From NCBI RefSeq assembly GCF_001653235.2, contig NC_035796.1, positions 2,604,001 through 2,668,000 on the forward strand: a stretch of DNA of 64,000 nt, in the 5' to 3' direction. The stretch is from Pochonia chlamydosporia 170 (Eukaryota > Ascomycota > Sordariomycetes > Hypocreales > Clavicipitaceae). Shown here one piece after another: positions 44,578-58,415 of this stretch. The notes beneath the pieces are model-generated. The model was not told the origin of the DNA. It searched no databases and saw only the letters and a list, made by a program, of their open reading frames with translations. A program made the position numbers and the translations under genes. The number at the start of each line of letters is the position of its first letter. Positions within the stretch are counted from its first letter, which is position 1.

Positions 44578-47143
44578 ACCTGTGTCTGGGGTTTGAAGGC
44601 ACAGCAGCTATAGGAGTGGGGATTTGCAGGCAGAGCAGTCGCTCATAATCACTTCTGGTGCCTAAGATGTATGAGTTTCCATTATAGCGACTAGTTACGA
44701 ATACTATATCAGTCAGTACGAGCTACGCGGATCAATCTGGCGAAACATGCCGCAAAGACACCACTCAAACCGCACAAGTGACATGTAAGCAGTCTACGTA
44801 TGGAGCACGTATGTCGAACGTCTTGCCAATAGGATTACATCCAGAGTGCTACAAAACTGCCAGTGAATGAGGCACCACCGCGTTTTGCTGCCGTTGAAAA
44901 CGGACATGTGCGTCGAGTGCTCCATGGTGTTATTAACGCGCAAAGCTAGATTACACAACGGCGACGGACATGCTCACCGACATGGACGAGGCGGACTTGT
45001 GTAACAAGCCCTATGCTACGGGTATACGCGTTGTTGTCTCGGCTGTGGATGTGCTCGCGTCACAGACATGCATTCTTTCTGGCTCCCGAGACAACATCGT
45101 TTGTGTGGTGTATTACTTGATTTGATGGCACGTTGAGAGTATTCGAGTCTTGGTTTCTTGTGCTCAAACATGGGTATTATAGAGGACTTGCCATTGCAGT
45201 CGTTGTATCAAGCACGTATATCAAAATGCAAGTCAGAAACCTCACTCTTCATCTTCCAATATAGACTCTGCAACAGCCAAGCTCTCACTTCAACTACATC
45301 AAACTCATCAGCTAATCACAATCTCAACCACAGTTCAAGCACATATCCAGCCCACCCGCCTTGAAACTCCCAACACCGTAGCCTCGTCGTTCTCGCGCGG
45401 CAGGCATGCACAACGAGCCTCACTATCGGCCGGTGTAGCTCCCATCTCCGGCCCTTCCAACCTGTCAGCCTCAAGCCACTCCTCCATCATCCCCTTCAAA
45501 TCCCTCGGGATCCCATCATTGGCTTCTCCCCATCCAATAAAACACCCCCTACACACCGTGAACAAGGACGCCACTCCAAATATCACATATACCGAGCATG
45601 AAGAGCCAAAAAGTGCGGGGATAGAACTCACTAGCTGCTCCTTTGGGATGAGATACCTACTCAGACGTCATCTGTGCATGACGCGGACTGTAAACGAGTT
45701 CTTGTACTTTCACGGAGGGACATCCGTTCACACCTCTTTACCCTTCAAACACCATCTATGTAGTCTGTTGTGCAGAAAACAGCAGCTAGTTCGTGACAAG
45801 CGCATTCATCCTCCGCCCAGGCTCACCCTTTTCTAGTTTGGCAGACCATCCACATCCAACCTCACGTCAGAACTCTAACCCCCATCATGAATAACACCTC
45901 CGCACGAAAAAGCTCACCCCGCCGTCTAAGCCACCCAGCATCCCTTTCCTCAAGTGCAAAGCGTAATCTGTAAAGACTGAATTCACAGTACCAGTCACTC
46001 AAAACAATTCCTTCCCTGAACAGTCACTGTAAGCAGAATCAATCCCTGCCCAGAGAAAGCGCCAAGATTCAGCCCTAACCGTCAGACTCGGAGACATTAT
46101 CCCCCCGTCTCTACCGAACCTACCGGGTGATCAGGACGCAAAATGACGAAAAAGCACCCTCCAACAGGGCTGAAAAAAAGAGGGGAATGCCTTCTTCCAG
46201 TGCAATTCAGGGAATTCCCATCTCTGGTGGAATGTTCGAACGGACTTCTCCGCGCGGGTAAAACGAAAGGTCAGGGATGTAGTGACTGAACTTTTCAGAA
46301 TCTTGGTAGGGAATCCTTGTTAGGTTGACGTCGTTTGGCTCGTTTATCGTAGGAAGTGTGTAGAATCCGATGCACGATACGGGCAACCCGGGCTGATCAT
46401 CCAAGGCACCGATGTCCGAGTTTGGGTCAACTCTGCGAAGGGGGGCATGGCTCGACGTGAAGAAGCGCTCGGCCGTCAGACTTTCAACTTTAGGCTCATC
46501 AACAGAGTCGCTGCCTTGCTTCGGACAGTGGTCTGAAACGGGAAATCCATCTTATTCTGCCGACTCGTCCCTGGTGGTGGCGCGATGCTTTGGTTAAATC
46601 ACTCTTCTAGAAGGCGTAAGCCAGGGGCACGGAAGGGGTTTAAACAGGCGCAAATCGACAACGCGGTGTCAGAAAATAGTCATATCGGTCATTATCATCT
46701 TATGTGCACAAGTAGAAATATCTATAAAAAAAAAAAAAAGTCAAGTTCTCAAGGTGCATCTTAGTCAAACACCCCAAGACGGTATCAAGCCGCGCCCCTT
46801 TTGCGTCCGAGTCAGATCTTTCCGATCTTTCCGTGTCCCCCCCCAGAAGTTTTGACAGACAAAGCCAAAAAAAGAAAAACATTTCAATCCACAGTGAAGA
46901 TAGAAATCCGCAATCCTAAAGGAAAATGAAGAACCGTTGCTCAATGTGTCCAGTAACTGACATGGTTGCCGCCCCAAAAAGTAGGTACTTGAAGTTGAAA
47001 AACAAATTGACAAAAGCCCAAGGTTGCCCCGAACTTGGTGAAATAAATTGCTCTTTGCTGAAACGTGCTTTCGCTGTCGCTGACGTTGTGAAACTGGCCG
47101 ATACATGCTCCGTGCCGGGAGCCAATTCTAAAAAGTGATTCGT
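44578..47143. other. Gene-poor tract
   Basis: 2.6 kb with no supported gene. A short poly-A run lies at about 46724-46739. Confidence 0.45.
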
Positions 47144-48073
47144 TCAAGACTGTACAAAGACGCCGCCGCCTCTTCTCGAGTAAGCATCCTGTCGCATTTC
47201 CTCTGGTGTCACCGTTGCGCCGTAGAAACCACCACCGTGCTCACCTCCCGCAGCCGCACATGCCAGGCACACACCACCGCCATAAACGCGTGTATGGCGA
47301 GTCCAACCCGCGCCTTCATTGTCCAAGGCCGAAATGATCTCGCCTTGGATGTTCACTTCTCGGTGACCTTGGCCATCGCCAAAAACCTCGGCTGCGCCAG
47401 GAGGCGGCGGTGGCAAAAGCGGGCTCGTGGGCGGATACGAGCTGGGCGAGAAGGAATCCACGTCAGCCTTGAAGGACTGTTGAGGAGTGGGAATTCCAAT
47501 GGGCAGGGTCCTCTGGTAGGATCTCCGTCGAGGCGTAGATGGCAAATTTGAATCAGGCTGTGATATGACCGACGTAGTCGAGCTCATGTAGTCTGGGTTC
47601 GGCTGGTGCATGAAACTGTCGACAGCGTGAGGCTGGCCTGGTGCAATGTTGAACACGGCCGAGCTCAGCTCAGGCGGTGTTAGTGGTGGCGCAGGCGGGA
47701 GCCGAGAGATGAACTGTCTGGGAACTGCCTCAGCGCCTGAACTCCAGTTTGGATCAATGGTGAGCTTGGCCTTTGCAGCCATGCCATCGCCGTCTCTGGT
47801 TACAGCGTCCTTGTCCTTCATGTTGTTGATAAACCTCGCGCTGGGAGACTTCTCATCGAATAGCCAGGCTGGGCGACGGGGGTCTTGTAAGTGAACCGAG
47901 GCTTGCGAGGCGCCTTGGATTTCAGATGGTGATGATGGCAATCTACTCCTTCGTATCAGAGCATATAGACGCTGCAACGAGAAACGGACAATGATTAGGA
48001 CGGCGAAGAGGGCAAGACCTGTCCGGATCTTGTCCAAGGTGGGTTGTTGCCCGTTCAAGTAGTCAGCGGCCAT
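47144..48073 (-). CDS. Single-pass membrane protein, unknown function
   Basis: Single exon. An ATG at 48157 exists, but the frame from ATG 48073 (MAADYLNGQQPTLDKIRTG) looks like the true start, giving 309 residues. Residues about 19-38 form one hydrophobic helix (TGLALFAVLIIVRFSLQRLY) followed by Arg residues (ALIRRSR), suggesting an N-terminal anchor with the rest cytosolic. The middle is Ser/Pro-rich, including a poly-Pro stretch (PLLPPPPPG). The C-terminus GWTRHTRVYGGGVCLACAAA continues into a Gly-rich end that looks strongly constrained and recurs in filamentous fungi as far as I remember. No enzyme motif. Function unknown. Confidence 0.8.
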   Translation of the reverse strand: MAADYLNGQQPTLDKIRTGLALFAVLIIVRFSLQRLYALIRRSRLPSSPSEIQGASQASVHLQDPRRPAWLFDEKSPSARFINNMKDKDAVTRDGDGMAAKAKLTIDPNWSSGAEAVPRQFISRLPPAPPLTPPELSSAVFNIAPGQPHAVDSFMHQPNPDYMSSTTSVISQPDSNLPSTPRRRSYQRTLPIGIPTPQQSFKADVDSFSPSSYPPTSPLLPPPPPGAAEVFGDGQGHREVNIQGEIISALDNEGAGWTRHTRVYGGGVCLACAAAGGEHGGGFYGATVTPEEMRQDAYSRRGGGVFVQS

Positions 48074-50870
48074 GGTCAGGGAACCGCTGGTCGGTGTTAT
48101 TTCACGATTGGTCACTGGCGTCACTGGCATGGCTGCGCAAAGACTGTCCTGTGGCAAACTTTGGCGTCGTCAGTGCAGGGGTCTGGGACAAGGTCGCGCT
48201 AGCTCGACTCCAGTCACGTCAGACGGGGCGGTTGTTGGTCTGCCCTACGAGTCTGTGGCCGGGACAATGACGGGGTTTGAGGGAGGATTGGGGGCCCTGC
48301 AAGAGGCGAATCGGTGTTGCAGCGGCTGCCAGTCGTACAACTGTGTGCCGATGGGGAATCCCTACTTGTTCGCGACGATTGGATCTCCTTCTCGCGTGAT
48401 TGATACTCTTTATGTGTGAATAGCTCGTGGTGCCCGCCAATGGAGCCGGGCGGCAGCGCTTTGTTCGGCTTTGTCGCTCTGTCGTAACACTCGGGACCAA
48501 TGTGAATCGCACTGTCCACCAGCCTCATCGATCTTGGAGAAGCGCTGGTTTTCTTGTCCCTGTTCTTCTTTCAAGAGGACTCCACTGGTTGTCATCCAAT
48601 ATTTGACTGGCTATGTATCAGGCCGTAGTGCCAGTGCTTGATGCAAGTCGTAGATACGTTCCGTTTTCCTTACTTCGGGAAATGCGATTCGGGGCAATGA
48701 AGACTGAGCAGTGCCGCCTGGTTCTGCCAACTATTGCCAAGCACGAGGGGGAAATATGGCTACTTTATGTGCTGCGACACACAATGTGGCTTTCTTGCCT
48801 TGACCTTCAGAGAAATCGGAAAAGGAACTGGCGGATGAGATAACATGACAAAGTTCCTTTCTCCGAGAGACGAGGCGCATGTTTGGGGCGCATAACCTTT
48901 TATGTCGTCCGCCATCCCGTAAACTCATCTCACCTTGACCACAAGAAAAGACCTGAATGCGCAGGCAAAGCACTTCCAAACCCTTGTCACTAGTTTGTTA
49001 CTGAACCCACTTGGGCATGGTAGCTCCGGTAGGAGCGTCGCCGCCAGCCGTGGATGGCACATCGTTCAGCTCTGAATGTCAACGCCGTTGAACACCCAGC
49101 CTGACCCTAGGGAAATTTTTAGCTCCCTCGTGTTGGAACGAGGGTGACGGGTGATGGGCACACACCCCAGGACTAGACCCTCATCCATTCTTCTAGCACG
49201 ACAGTTAGGTCGAATGTCTAAGTTGGCCTGATTTGGTACTTCATTCTGCATCACCCAACGAAGCGCTGCCATTGTTATCACTTTGGCCCTCTTGCCTCGT
49301 ACTAGCCCTCCGAGCTGCAAGATGGCGGCATCCATGTTTCTGTTGCGTCTAAGTCAGTACGGAGTACAACGTAGGAAATAATGGCCCAGGTGGCTTGCGG
49401 ACCCAGGCCAGATTGGTCCGTGCCGAGTGATGAGATTAAAGGATGCTTGTCCCAGAATTGCAAACCAATGCCCAACAGAGCAAGTCAGCTTGCCATGGAA
49501 AAGCGCATCTTGGTGGCTCCGGCAAGAAAAAGCGTAACATCAAAAATCTGCAGAGCAGTTCCGGATCCGCCGCCCTCGCCGCATACATACAGACCAAAGC
49601 CATGCCGATGACCATCGGGTCGGCCCTAGTTTTCAGCGAGGATTTGGACCATAGTGGCTTTGCTGACTCGACTGGGACTTGTTTTTGCAGCCACTGTGGT
49701 CGAAAGTGAAAACCGAAAGCCCTTTCATGGGTTCATGGTTCAAACACTATTTCCCCTTCCACATCCGGCAGTTCAAGGGACGTCAGAGTCAGTCCCTGTG
49801 CAGGAGTTTGCAGCAAACTTCCAGCTGAAATGGGGTCCTTTCAGACATCCAAAGGCATGGAGTGCTTCCCACCCTTGTCTCGATTTTGCATTGAAGGCAT
49901 CCTGCCGTAGGTGCGGACCGTGTAGCCATTGGTGAAGTAAACAGAACCCGGTGGCAGATCTTCTCAAGAAAGACGGGTGGTGTCCCCAAAGCGAGCCACT
50001 GTCGCGGCGGGCAAAGCAAAATCTTGGAACAACAGCAACAAAACTTGATTCACTGGGCACCTAGGTATGTGGTGGTGGCCAACTGATGAACAGGCGAGAA
50101 GTACTGTATGGAGCCGTCTTTTACAGAGTAAAAAACGGAATCCAGCTGTGCATGACAAGCTCTAGCCACTTCGACTTCGATCTGCTCTCTTGAGGGCACA
50201 CCGTTTTAGGGCATCTTTGGCGAAAATAAGTGGTGCCAGAGCCTGTAGTATTGTGTAAGGCTCGAATCGGGCAGCATCCAACATCAAATGACCTCTCTCT
50301 TTGGGAGTCTGGGCCAAAGTTGACAGCGGGCTCAGTCAACCCGATGGCAGGAAACGTCCAGATGTCTGAAGAAAGGGTGTGGGCTCAAGGAAGCAAGTGG
50401 ACTGGAGGGACGGTGACGGTGACTCGTGGACGGCGCGTGGCATGGTCGGCGAGTTTGATGCAGCTTGTAGTTCTTGGATGTCGGTCGGGACGAGGCGTGG
50501 CGTCCGTCACGTCAATCGTCCGGCACGGCTCTGGCATCTGGCACACAGAGACTGTCGTGCTTTCAGCTGGCTTGGGCTAAGCCAAGCCGTGTGGTGTTTT
50601 GCCGCATCGACATGATTGAACCATCAGCCAAGTGTGGGGTACATCAAAGAATGCACCTACCGGTTGGTCATGCCATCGACAAAGGCAAAATGTCAACTAG
50701 CTGCAGTGACTCTTTCGATTAAGATGAACAACCCGTACAGGGGGGACCAAACGAGTCAATAATTGGAAGAAATAGTTTCTAAGTGAGTAGTCACTGTATC
50801 CCTGATTCGTGCTCTGTGCGGTCCAGTACAGATTGCAAGACATGCTGCTGTGTTGAGAGACTGGGCCGGG

Positions 50871-50880
50871 TACCTAGGTA
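50871..50880. repeat. TACCTAGGTA palindrome
   Basis: Third perfect copy. A one-base variant (CACCTAGGTA) lies at 50059-50068, also followed by TG. Confidence 0.8.
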
Positions 50881-53281
50881 TGTTGTGAATGTGGTGAAAC
50901 GGGAAACGTGAAACCTGGACTTCCTGACAACATCATCTGACGATATTGCAAACTTATGGTCTAATTGACGTGAAGCTTGACCAGTCAAGGTCATACACCC
51001 CCAACCCAGCCTGGCCCGAGCCGAGCTCCGATCAAGTTGCGTTGTAAGTGCGTATTGACTCCTTATGGTCTGATTTGAAGGTCGTATATGAAGTAATAGG
51101 CAGCTGTGACCAGTGCCATTTTTGAGTAGCGAAACTCAAATTGGCGACGAATCGTGTTGACCAAAGAAATCACAAGAGCAAATGCGTATACGGCGAGAGA
51201 CTGACTGACTATTCCGTACCGCATCTGGGTATCTTACTCCAGAATGACAAGGCAGGGATATTGTAAGTTGGTCTGTTGGGGCGGATGCCTGACAAACTGT
51301 AATTGTGGGTGATGTCAAGTTTGTGCATATTATGAAGCTGTGCGGAGGGGTTGCATGTGTGTTCTCCTGGTGCTGCATACTGGGAACTGCGCATGTGCAA
51401 CTTACAATTCAACACAGCCTGAGGCGCACCTTCCTGTGATACCATCCGGGGACGGTTGCCGAATTCCCTGTTGCACATTGTGCGGAAGGAGCAAACGATT
51501 ACATAGCAAACAAGGAACGTGTTGGTGTTCACACCGACTGCCTGCCCGCCTGTTGTTCCCCCCAACCTCAATCCTCGTGCGACATGGAGGGGGCCTGCCC
51601 TCGATCTCATCTAGATTGTCAACAGTTTTCATCTACAGCAGATCATCGTCAGGGGAAACAGCATCACACGGACGCATCATACATTGACGGGTATATCAAC
51701 TCGAATACGTTCAAGATTCGAGCCAGATCTCTTTGCGCCACGCTACGTTTTCCAGACTGTCCGAACAGGCTTCTCGCTCCTATCCTGCTGCCCGCCTCGA
51801 ACTGCAACTATCATCAAGTTTGACCCCCAATTCAATGGGAAACATGTCTGGTCGGTTCTTGGAGATGCATGCAGGTGCAGGGTCAACTGGTGGGGATGCC
51901 GCTGTCCCCAATAGCCTGGTAGCGAATCAAGCCGGGACCTCAGCCAGGATGGCCTCGAACATGCAAGAAAATTGAATCTTGCGGCCACAATCTGGAGCCG
52001 ATCGGCGCCAGCCACCTACCCTGACCAGCTGAAGCAGGAGAATTGGCAACCTAGATTGTCACCCTCATCAACTGCATCTCGGTTTCTAGAATTTCTCACT
52101 GGCCTGCCGTCGAGGATTTCGGCCAAGCCCCGGTTTTCTCAGTCGACACGGATCGAATGGCGGCATATTCATCCAGGCCCCCCACTGATTTATCCTCCTT
52201 TGGGCGCTGGCCATGTTCATTACAGCTGAGTGTAATCACCTGGAACTGGGACTGGAGTCTGGTCCTTGACAAACTTCCCGTACATCACCCGTACATCAAA
52301 GGCCACGTCCAACTTCATCATCACGAGTGCTTTATGGAGGGCTGTGCTGGGACCATTACTCGATGAGCGGGCCCCATGCTTATGGACGCCCATCGAGAAG
52401 CTCTAGAACAGCCAGCAAGGACATTGTTTACCTGATGGACTGTTCAGCAAATTTCGCCGTCTTCCGGCTGAAATCTTGCAGCCCGCGCCACATTTTGACG
52501 CCCTGCATCATCAGTGCAAGGATCTGTTTGATGCCTGAACAACTCGCAGGAATTCGGCTTGTAAAGATCGTCCTCAACGACAGGTGCTCGGTAACTTGGC
52601 CGGCGAAATGTGAAACTATTGCCAGAATCAAAAAGGGTTAAATCAAGTTAGCGTGCCGATGACAACGAAAGTGCACATCCAACGACGACCGCGCTATGCT
52701 ACCTAGAACACAGCGAGTTTTGAGTTGCTAGCCCACAAACGTCTCACCGGACAAATTTGAGTACAAAGATGGCAGTTTTTGTCACAGCAGGTCATCAGAT
52801 ACTCCCCGGTCGTCGGAGGTCCCAATCATGCAAGGAAAAATCTGCCAAACCTTTGGAGTACGACGTGCGTTTTCCTCACACATGACTGGGGAGGGACCAG
52901 CAACAACAGACCATTTGCATTGTGCTGACCATGAGGCACAGTGAGCGGCCAATGCGACCATTGACTACAGCTTGTTGGCCGCTTGGGCTCTAGCTGAGTA
53001 TCCAGGAAGATGTCTTATTCACTCTACAGCTATCTTTGCCTACGTGCCAGGTACCAAGGGATTTCAGTCACGCGATGCACCAAACATGAAGCACCCATCA
53101 GTGGTGTATCAGACTCTCCATTGTGCAGGACACCAAGGCTATTGGCTCCGCTTTACTCTTTCTTATGCATACATATATTGGTTGCGAACGTGGGCTGTGC
53201 CTAGAAAGTCACAGCATCAGTAAGGCAGGCGTGTAACACAAGGCGGCATCCTCTGCCACCACCAAAAAGGCTCCATATATC

Positions 53282-53291
53282 TACCTAGGTA
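53282..53291. repeat. TACCTAGGTA palindrome
   Basis: Fourth perfect copy, again followed by TG. Confidence 0.8.
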
Positions 53292-55153
53292 TGCGGTGAT
53301 GAAGTTTGAACCAGCTGAGCATGACACCCACTGGATTCACGCATGGGCTTGCGACTTGTACTTTGATGCGCAAGAGGCATCACGGGAAACTGGAGAAAGT
53401 CATCGCCCAGTTTGATAGAAGGACTTGGATGACATGCTCCACAGCCCCCTTGACGCGCCGCCTTGTCTATTCCAAGCCTCATCGGGGGTTCATCAGAGTC
53501 GCAATTCATCGCAAGTAGCGCAGAGCCTCTTTCAAAAGGTCAAGTCTGTTGGCTTATCCAAGCCCAAGTCGGGGTGATACTTGGAACGACTACTCCGTAC
53601 CTCGCCCGTGTTTTATCCTACAGTTGCCTATTGGACACCCGAGCGGTTGGATCGTCCAACCAAAGACGCAAAAGCCCATCTCGCCCTGTCGTTGGCTGGC
53701 GTTCATTTGCTCAAGTACGGAGTACAAAACGAGTCCATTTTCGCACAGAGCTGTGGAGTACTTATTGTATCTCAGCAACCATTTCCTGGACAATACAGTA
53801 CATGTATGGAACATTGAAGCCTTGTCTCACCGCAACATGATGGTAGTGAGCAACAGCGGGCTATTCCAATCGTCAGCCCGCGTCCACCCTCCATCTCGCA
53901 TCAAGAGAAGAGCCTCCAAGTGCGATCTCGCAGTAGCACCAGACGGCACATCAGCCAGCCAGTCACCATGAATTTCCACCAAACCCTCGACGCGCCGCCA
54001 GACCTAGACCCCTTGCCAGTTGCTCAATGTTCCATGTCCGTGTTCAATGTTCCCCTCACTTACCAAGGTACTCAGCCAGCCCAGCCCAGACAAGCCATAC
54101 CGCAAGTGTCCATGTCTGGTTGATGTTGTCATTCTCAGACCGACAAACTGGACGTTGCACAAATTACGGGTGTCGCCTCGCAGTGGCTCACCTGACAATG
54201 GCGCTATGCACGCCTCCCCGCCGAAACCCAGGATTGCATGTGTTCAAAAAAGGGTAGTTTTGGCGTCTTATCCACAAGCTGACAGGGTTACATATGGGAG
54301 CATTTGGTTGTCGCCTACCGGAAGGCGGTTGGCCTTGCATACGGAGTATTGTGCACCTGAGTTCTCCGGAGCATCATTCAAATTGACGCTGCACCCCTCC
54401 TTCGCAGGTCCGCTAATCTTATAGTGGAGACATGATCAAACTTCAGCCTCATTGTCACCACTTTTTGCGCTCGCGTACACGATGGCTTGGACCGATTTGG
54501 GAATCCGTACTCCGTACTCCGGCGCCGGCGGAAGTGGCGCGAGCTGTGCAACAACATGGTCTTGGACCTGTGATGCTTTCTTTAGACGTGATGACGAATG
54601 AGCTTGCGACTACAACAAGGAATTTGTTACTATACCCAAGACTATTTTACAATGACGAGCAAATCATGGACATGACTCATCCCAGTGCTGTATGATGGCT
54701 TATCGTACAGTTAAAATAGATGGCCTGAGTAATCAGTTCATCATGAGTGAGATCATGAGTGAGCATCACGCTTCCAGCCACATCATGCACGTAAGCTGCA
54801 CGTACATCAAGCCAGCCGGCACTTGCATATACTCGGAACAATGTGTGTATTGTCATGGAAATAAAAATCCAATGTAGAATGAATAATCGTCATCAATTAA
54901 CCCGCACTCCACGACGCCCGAAAGACCAGACATTCACCCCCAATAAAAAGACACCGCCCAAGAATACCATTACCACACGCCGCCGCCATGACCAAAACTT
55001 TGTGTCCTACACCACCAGCTTTCCTGGTTCCTTCAATCCCTGCCAGGCCAGTCATATCAGCCGGCGGGGTTCAGATGACAAAACAAAAGGATATCAAATA
55101 GCCTCGTTTCCGACAAGAAATACATCCTCAAATTGCCATGGTGTCCTTGTAAA

Positions 55154-57533
55154 CTATACATTGCCAACACCAAAGTCCATGGGGTCGCCTGTTGAGGGTG
55201 CAGCCGCGCCATCCATGTCATTCACGTCCCGTTCCTCCTCCATCATGTCAATGAGACTGTCGAGGTTTGTGTCCAGGATTTCGCCGTCCTTTGGATCCAG
55301 GCATTTCTTTAGCAGTTTCCTGTACTTGTCGATCTTGTCTCCTGTTCCTACCATGCTCAGGGCGTCGACGTATTCGCTTTCTGCTTTGCGGAGCTCGCCA
55401 ACCAAAGAAATGAGTTGGTGTGAGAGCGCCAATCTGTCTTCGTAGGAGTTGGTTTCGCCATTGTCGCCGTTGACCCGCTTCATGTCGGCTTCGACGGCTT
55501 GGTGAATGTGTAGTCTGTTTTGATGGGTTATTAGAGACAGCACCTGGTGTTTGGACCTGTTGGCCTCGCCCATAATCTTGGTTGCCTCGTCGTCCGTCTC
55601 GAGTTGGGCCTCGAGCTCGGCAATTTGCTGATGCGTTGCGTTCAATTCCGCCTGGGTGTTTGCTAAAATTCGTCGGGCTTCTGCTTCTGCTACGTCTTTC
55701 TCGTGCCATTCGTCGTCATAGCTCTTGGCCAAGTCTTGGAACTTTTGCATCAGCAGTGGTGCGATCCGTGATTGTACTGTTGTGGCGGCTGCCGATTGAA
55801 AATTCGTTGGTGTCTTCTTCTTGTTTTCGGCAAAGGCATCTCGGAACGAGGCATGCCTTTGTGAGTCGGGTGCAAATGGCGAGGATGACCGTTGCGGTCC
55901 TCGTTCCTTCTTCGTGGCGTTGAGCTCCATGATCAAGTCTTCTGCTCTGACGCCCTCATTGTTGGGAATGTCTGTTGATGCGTTACGACCAAGCAGTGCG
56001 CGGATGCACTTGCGAGCGTTTCTTTGGGCTGCAAGATGGAGTGCCGTGTTGCCCTCGTTATCTTGCACGTCCAGCATCTGCTGAAAGGTAGAGGGGTCTA
56101 CGTTTTCTTGTAGTTTGTTTAAAAGGAGATCCAGATAGTACCGTGAACAAGACGGACTAAAAACCCTGCCGTTCTTCATCACCGCTGCATGATGAATGAC
56201 AGTACAGCCTGCGTTGTCTCTGGCGTCGACGGTCTCGAAAAGCTCCTTTAACACTGCGGGGAATGACTGCTTTTCGTAACAGTTTGTGAAGTTGACGGAC
56301 CGCATGAATGGGGTCTCTCCACGAATGTTCTTCACAGAGACATTCGAATGAAACCTCTTCAGCTGCTTGATGACGTCGACGTCACCCATGGCAGATGCCC
56401 AATGGAGAGCAGTGTGATTTTCAGCATCAATGAGCCAGTCCGGCTGAAAGTTTGGCGGCGGGTCCGGTTTGACAGCAGGCTGCTCATTTCTAGAGAGCAA
56501 AAAGTAGTCGAGCAACTCATCACCGTAAACCGCATGTTGTTGTTCTGTGAGGTCTTGCATGTGCTCTTCTCGCTTTCGTTTCCTGTGGCCTGTTGACATG
56601 TGTGACATGTCGAAGTGATCATCGTCTGCCATGTATGAAGCCGACGCTACAGTCAAATTATCCGGCGTGTCTTCTTCGCCCATCATGGTGTCCCCATTAT
56701 CAAACTCCTCTTGCCGAGCTATTACAGCGCCTGCACTCATGTGTGAGAGGCGATTCGTTTAAAAATAAAGGATTCAGGATATCTTACCTGCACCCCATTT
56801 TGGAGGCGGGGGCGGAGGCGGCGCCGGCTTGGCCTTTGATGCCTTGGGTTTCGTTGCATGCCGGGGAGCTGGCGGAGGACTTTCGTTGCCTGGCACAAAC
56901 TCAAAGATGGGTCGTAGTCGGTCATAAATACTGTGACGTTGGGCAAGTGCCTCGCCGGATTCGAGGGGAATCCAGGTTCCTAGATGTCGCATAGCGTTAG
57001 GGGGACAGTGAAGTCGAACACGCATAGGAGGTTGACGAACCTTGATATTTGCCGTATCCGCCTTGGATCTTCTCGTGGACATCCTTTTGTACATCTCGCT
57101 CTAAAATTCTGGTACGAGCGGGTTTGTCGAACCCGGCAGCTTTCAAAATGTGTGTTGCATTAATCCAATCATCGTGCCTTCGTCGCATAACATGTTCCTT
57201 CAAATCGCCTCCGAATTGAAATTCGTACACGGGAATCTGGATCCATTGGTTAGCAAGCGTATGAGTTAAGTTTCGCAGCTAGCACGCGCGTAGAAGTTCT
57301 TGCGCATCGGGCAATGAGGCAGTTATTGATGAAGAGCCTCGGCATTGTTGGCTTTGCCAAGCTGTGCAGCAAACAAACTCCTTCCACCACAAACACACTG
57401 GTTGCAACATGAAAAAGAAAAAAACCAAGAAAATTCCGCGAATATAACAACAATTGGGAGGTCTTACGCCACTGTATGTAGCACTGTAAATGCCTGGGCC
57501 AGCACTGGCAGCTGGAACACCGCCTTTGACCAT
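55154..57533 (-). CDS. mbp1: APSES transcription factor Mbp1-like (MBF subunit)
   Basis: DNA-binding component of the G1/S factor MBF. Four exons: 57533-57468, 57236-57041, 56979-56788 and 56730-55154. Introns are 231, 61 and 57 nt. The spliced protein is 676 residues. The APSES/KilA-N domain spans about residues 20-115 and includes [61 protein letters not shown] and [11 protein letters not shown] Pro-rich linker follows. Then come ankyrin repeats ([47 protein letters not shown]), a central disordered region, a coiled coil ([20 protein letters not shown]) and an acidic tail. The start MVKGG in exon 1 precedes the conserved domain. The gene is divergent from Arp1, sharing about 880 nt. Confidence 0.95.
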
Positions 57534-58415
57534 TTTTGCCGGTGTGATGGGGTCGAAAATGCGACTTTATACCGCCATGCAATTGAAGATGGAGAGGCAG
57601 GAATTCGGCAACCAGAAGCGAATACCGAAGCAAGAAACTGAGAAAAGGTAATTACGTTACGCAAACGACGCAAGAAGGAAAACAAATGATTGCTGTGGCC
57701 AGCAGGTCGGTCAGGTCGTTCTCATCGACGTCAATGGGCTCGTTGCAAGGGTTGCAAGATGTACCTTGAAGTGTTGGCACGTCGACGACGCGGTCCACGG
57801 TTGAGAGACGCGCACCACGCGAAGCAGTTAAAGTGGTTCCTGCCTCAGGCGTCGTGTGTTGGCGATTTCCTTCGTCTCCCTTCCGCCAAGGCACGTGATG
57901 TGGCTTGATGCACGCAGTTGAGTGGCGGAGACATGGAGTGGCTCAAGTCCTGTAAGGCACTTGATGGGATGGGGCACCACTGAGAGCTGAACCTCTGGTT
58001 GGTGTCCCTGAGCAAGTCCAAGTCTTGTTGAGCCTGGCACTCAAGCTGGTCGGCCATTGAGAGCTCGAGCTTGGCCACCGCGTATCGTGTAAACTTCACT
58101 ACCGAAGCTCTGGACTGTTGTTGTCAGCGACAGCGCAACACTCCCGCCGCCCAACCACCGATACGAGCGCGCATGCTGCTTGTTTAGACGAGCTACGAAC
58201 CTGACGAAACGCTTGACCTGACTCTTTCATTCATTTTTCCCCCACCTTCTTCTGCGTTGTCCATGCAGTGAGCTTTGGCGTCCTGACTGTGCTGCCGTGA
58301 CTTGGTCAGGGGCCCGCGAGGCTATCTAGACGACAAGACAACTTCTTGGAGACCAGGGCGGCGAAAGGTCAATCGGACAAAACGAGGCTATTCAGAGCAA
58401 CCAGACGCCGACAAA
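57534..58415. promoter_or_regulatory. Shared divergent promoter of mbp1 and arp1
   Basis: 0.9 kb between two start codons pointing away from each other. GC-richer than neighbours. No clear TATA box seen. Confidence 0.5.

Larger units (their letters stand above)
48074..55153. other. Gene-poor tract with recurring short palindromic words
   Basis: 7.1 kb without a supported gene. Holds TACCTAGGTA copies at 50871 and 53282 (variant at 50059). Holds GTACGGAGTAC/TACTCCGTAC words at 49357, 53591, 53715, about 54340 and 54505-54520. No transposon protein or RNA gene recognised. Confidence 0.5.

Noticed and set aside
44745..44870. Possible mini-gene starting ATG CCG CAA with a gtaagc donor
   Set aside because: Every acceptor tried led quickly to a stop and the product had no features.
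45335..45631. 98-codon minus-strand frame with a hydrophobic N-terminus
   Set aside because: It begins at GTG rather than ATG, and no upstream exon with an ATG could be joined convincingly.
46926..47138. 70-codon plus-strand frame containing 'VVKLADT'
   Set aside because: That phrase often comes from translating tRNA-like DNA. No full tRNA fold or homologous domain is visible, and the frame is short.
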